Origin: Curvibacter delicatus NBRC 14919
GTDB taxonomy: Bacteria > Pseudomonadota > Gammaproteobacteria > Burkholderiales > Burkholderiaceae_C
Assembly: GCF_001592265.1 (NCBI RefSeq)
Contig: NZ_BCWP01000035.1
Span: 1 to 33,020, forward strand
Reading direction: 5' to 3'
DNA: 33,020 nucleotides
In this document: piece after piece, positions 31,801 to 33,020 of the stretch
Position numbering within the stretch: position 1 is the first letter of the stretch
Layout: each line of letters opens with the position of its first letter
Notes under the pieces: generated by a model
What the model was told of the DNA's origin: nothing
What the model saw: the letters and a program-made list of their open reading frames with translations, nothing else
Database searches by the model: none
Made by a program: the position numbers and the translations under genes

Positions 31801-31989
31801 GCCAGCCCACTGGGTGATGACCTGGACATTCAAGGGCGAAACGTTCGGATAAGGCTCGATAGGCAGTTTGCGAAAAGCGTGCACTCCAGCCAACAACAAG
31901 GCGAGGCAGGCCGCAGCGACCAGCCAGCGACGGTCGATCATCCACTCCGCCAGCCGGTGCGCCAGCGGTTTTCGGAATGCACTGCTCAT
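28864..31989 (-). CDS. CzcA-type heavy-metal efflux RND permease (HME family)
   Basis: A 1041-residue inner-membrane RND pump. The TM4 proton-relay residues are Asp402, Asp408 and Glu415 (VDFGLIVDAAVIVIEN), at the same numbers as in CzcA of Cupriavidus metallidurans. This favours divalent cations (Co, Zn, Cd or Ni) over the Cu/Ag subgroup. TM1 (~21-37), two large periplasmic loops (with WAGRSTLEVEQQLTIPIE, and VGRPDDGTDATG in the second) and 12 helices are all present. It overlaps the adaptor gene by 4 bp (ATGA). Composition is visibly lower in GC than the rest of the window, and codon choice differs, a sign of transfer. No outer-membrane CzcC gene or metal regulator is within the window. Confidence 0.93.
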   Translation of the reverse strand: MSSAFRKPLAHRLAEWMIDRRWLVAAACLALLLAGVHAFRKLPIEPYPNVSPLNVQVITQWAGRSTLEVEQQLTIPIETALAGLPDVKAFRSISLFGLSVVTVQFQDGISSFVARNNVQQHLQNASLPTGVNPNLSPDADALGEVMRYRIDAPGWDPTSVKTLQDWTLYKAVKTVPGIADVTAFGGRVKQYQVIPDPGRLQLYNVTLSQLLSAVQNGNGNAGGDVLNTGSQRVVVRGVGMLRTLDDVKNIVITTNNGVPVRVGDVAEVTTGFAPRLGQVAQNEKDDIVEAIVLMRRGGNASEVLAKVRERINELNTSGSLPPGVKVSPFYDRQHLLDLTVETVQHTLIVGMALVLMVLYAFLANFRGALIVAMVIPLGLCAAFIGMTQAGIPANLISLGAVDFGLIVDAAVIVIENIIRIIEEKKFDSAKAAIVAAVAEVQRPVIFSTSIIIVAYSPLFILGGVEGKIFHPMGMTMGVALLASIVLALTLVPAMASFAYKDDSHLSEPPYFIRLLEWYRGLAGRLLDRPKVVLVAAVAGFGVAVFLLTRLGTSFLPTLEENNLWIRVTLPTTVEMDYSLKVSRQLRELFRAQPEVKNVTAQVGRPDDGTDATGVFNQEYSLAFKEPSQWPAGVTREDVVRRLQSQLNTIPGVDFSFSQYIQDNVAEALSGVKGENSVKIFGDDLGRLTELADKIERVLDSTPGVVDAGVLRALGQPTLNIVIDRAACARFGVNVSDLQNVISNAIGGGVATTVLEGERRVDLTVRLPLRERASVELLGSLKVDAPDGSRIPLAMLARIEQANGPFFVYREGALRYMAVKFGIRDRDLGSTVAEVQARIAKEVPLPRGYTLKWAGQFDQMKVAQQKLSIIIPATLGVIFLLLFFAFGNLRDAGLVLVNVPFAAIGGIAALYITGEELSISAAIGFLSLFGIAIQDGVILISYIRKLLDEHLRLTGLLTRDVLRQAVLDGAALRMRPVLMTALLAGLGLLPAATSHAIGSQAQRPLALVIVGGMLTTTLLTLLVLPVIYLVVSSRKLPRTITP

Positions 31990-33020
31990 GAACCGGCTCC
32001 GCGTTTCACAGTATCGGTTTTTGCGGGCATCTTCTCCGCTTGGGGATTCGTCAAGCTACGGTCCACCAGGACACTGCCATCAACCACGACCTGATCCCCA
32101 TCGCGGAGCCCTCGCGTGACGGCAAGGTAGTCCGGGTCATCGGCCGGAATCACGTCGACGGAGACCCGCTCGAACCGGCGAATGTCCCGCTGCACAACGA
32201 TGAAGGATTCGGCACCATCCTGCACCACGGCTGCCCGGGGAACCACTGGCAACAGACGTTGAGCCAGAGCAATCTCAGCTTTGGCAAACATGTCCGGCTT
32301 CAGTTGCCCACGCTCATTGGGAAGATCGACCCTGACGGTGACGGTGTGGGTCTGGGTATCGACAATCGGAGAAATGAAGCTGATTTTTCCACGAACCGGC
32401 GCCGGCAGCTGGACTCCGCTGATCACAATATCCACGGTTTCGCCTTCGCGCAAACGGGGGATTTCGGCCTCGAATGCATTACCCTGGAACCAGAGCGAGG
32501 ACAAATCGGCTACGGTACCCAAGGAAGCGCCGGTATCCAGGTAGCCCCCCGGATCGACATTTCGCTTGATGAAGCGCCCTGAAATCGGTGACCGGATGAC
32601 TAGGTGCTGCTGGATGACGCCAGACTGATCAAGTCTCTGGACATCCTCCTCACTCGTACCCTGCACCTTCAGTTTGCTCCTGGCACTTGCTAACGTGACC
32701 TTCGCATCGTCCAGCAAATCGGCCGTCGATTTTCCCGAAAGCATCCGGACAGTGTTTCGCGCCAGCAGATACTCGTTCTGCGCGGAGATGAACTCAGGGC
32801 TGTACAGCAATGCGACTGCCTCTCCCGCTCGAACGCTCGCCCCCTCGAACAGCATGATTTTGTCCACCCGTCCGGCAAGACGAGATGAGATCTGGTTGAC
32901 CTTCATCCCATTGAGCGCCAGCCTCCCGTTGATTCTTACCGTATCCCTTACTTGACGCATTTCTACCGGCAGCACCTTCACCAGCGACTCGCCCAGGGTC
33001 GCTCCACTGGACGGGATACC
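31986..33020 (-). CDS. RND periplasmic adaptor, CzcB/CusB type (partial, runs off window)
   Basis: At least 344 codons of a membrane-fusion protein that links the RND permease to an outer-membrane channel. The frame remains open to the window end (it reads GIPSSGATLGESLVKV), so the true start and any signal peptide lie beyond 33020. Seen: a lipoyl/barrel-sandwich part (ISSRLAGRVDKIMLFEGASVRAGE), a helical hairpin (EFISAQNEYLLARNTVRM), the second lipoyl half (VIRSPISGRFIKRNVDPGGYL), a beta-barrel domain (IVDTQTHTVTVRVDLPN) and a membrane-proximal end. No Met- or His-rich metal-binding tail is visible in this part. AT-richer like the pump gene, with which it forms one transcript. Confidence 0.9.
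   Translation of the reverse strand, partial: GIPSSGATLGESLVKVLPVEMRQVRDTVRINGRLALNGMKVNQISSRLAGRVDKIMLFEGASVRAGEAVALLYSPEFISAQNEYLLARNTVRMLSGKSTADLLDDAKVTLASARSKLKVQGTSEEDVQRLDQSGVIQQHLVIRSPISGRFIKRNVDPGGYLDTGASLGTVADLSSLWFQGNAFEAEIPRLREGETVDIVISGVQLPAPVRGKISFISPIVDTQTHTVTVRVDLPNERGQLKPDMFAKAEIALAQRLLPVVPRAAVVQDGAESFIVVQRDIRRFERVSVDVIPADDPDYLAVTRGLRDGDQVVVDGSVLVDRSLTNPQAEKMPAKTDTVKRGAGS

Noticed and set aside
1-33020. CRISPR arrays, tRNA or rRNA genes, prophage or transposase genes
   Set aside because: No regular repeat-spacer pattern, no tRNA-like cloverleaf and no phage or transposase protein was seen on either strand.

Overview
The window is high-GC bacterial DNA, almost certainly from a betaproteobacterium of the Comamonadaceae (Rhodoferax, Polaromonas or Variovorax type). 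The reasons are the gene families, the ilvE / zinc-finger protein / waaF row, the orphan Bug-family binding protein, and two kinds of short dispersed repeat that I recognise from this family. No rRNA, tRNA, CRISPR array or intact insertion sequence was seen.

Region 1 (1-7184, all minus strand): heptosyltransferase waaF, a small CHCC zinc-finger protein, branched-chain aminotransferase ilvE and an unknown membrane protein. Next comes a redox cluster: a QseC-like sensor kinase, a QseB/PmrA-like regulator, a cytochrome b, a diheme cytochrome c, an SHP-type (DUF1924) oxygen-binding monoheme cytochrome and a small membrane protein. Two sites suggest how the cytochromes are controlled: an FNR/ANR-type box correctly spaced from a -10 upstream of the first gene, and a tandem TTAA box (PmrA/QseB type, 5-bp spacer) just before the SHP gene.

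Region 2 (7.3-9.4 kb): a glycine-zipper envelope protein, then radA on the minus strand. A perfect CTGT-N8-ACAG LexA-type box lies just upstream of radA.

Region 3 (9.4-23.1 kb, all plus strand): one long operon-like block. It starts with hpaR behind a perfect 16-bp palindrome and continues hpaG1-hpaG2-hpaE-hpaD-hpaF-hpaH-hpaI. This is the complete lower meta-cleavage route from homoprotocatechuate to pyruvate and succinic semialdehyde. The 4-hydroxyphenylacetate hydroxylase (HpaBC) and a succinic semialdehyde dehydrogenase are absent. The same transcription unit seems to continue into an SDR, an IlvD/Edd dehydratase, an orphan Bug binding protein, a class II aldolase-like protein, a ketopantoate-reductase-like protein and two EamA exporters. 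These look like a second, uncharacterised catabolic module.

Region 4 (23.2-28.4 kb): an ECF42-type sigma factor with its DGPF/YCII partner, alr, lplT divergent from alr, and a third EamA transporter. In many betaproteobacteria lplT, alr and radA are neighbours (recalled, not searched). Here alr and radA are on the same strand but about 15.6 kb apart, so the hpa block and the sigma pair may be an insertion.

Region 5 (28.4-33.02 kb): a gene-poor 477-bp stretch with inverted repeats, then a visibly AT-richer CzcA/CzcB-type heavy-metal RND efflux pair on the minus strand. The adaptor gene runs off the window. This looks like acquired DNA.
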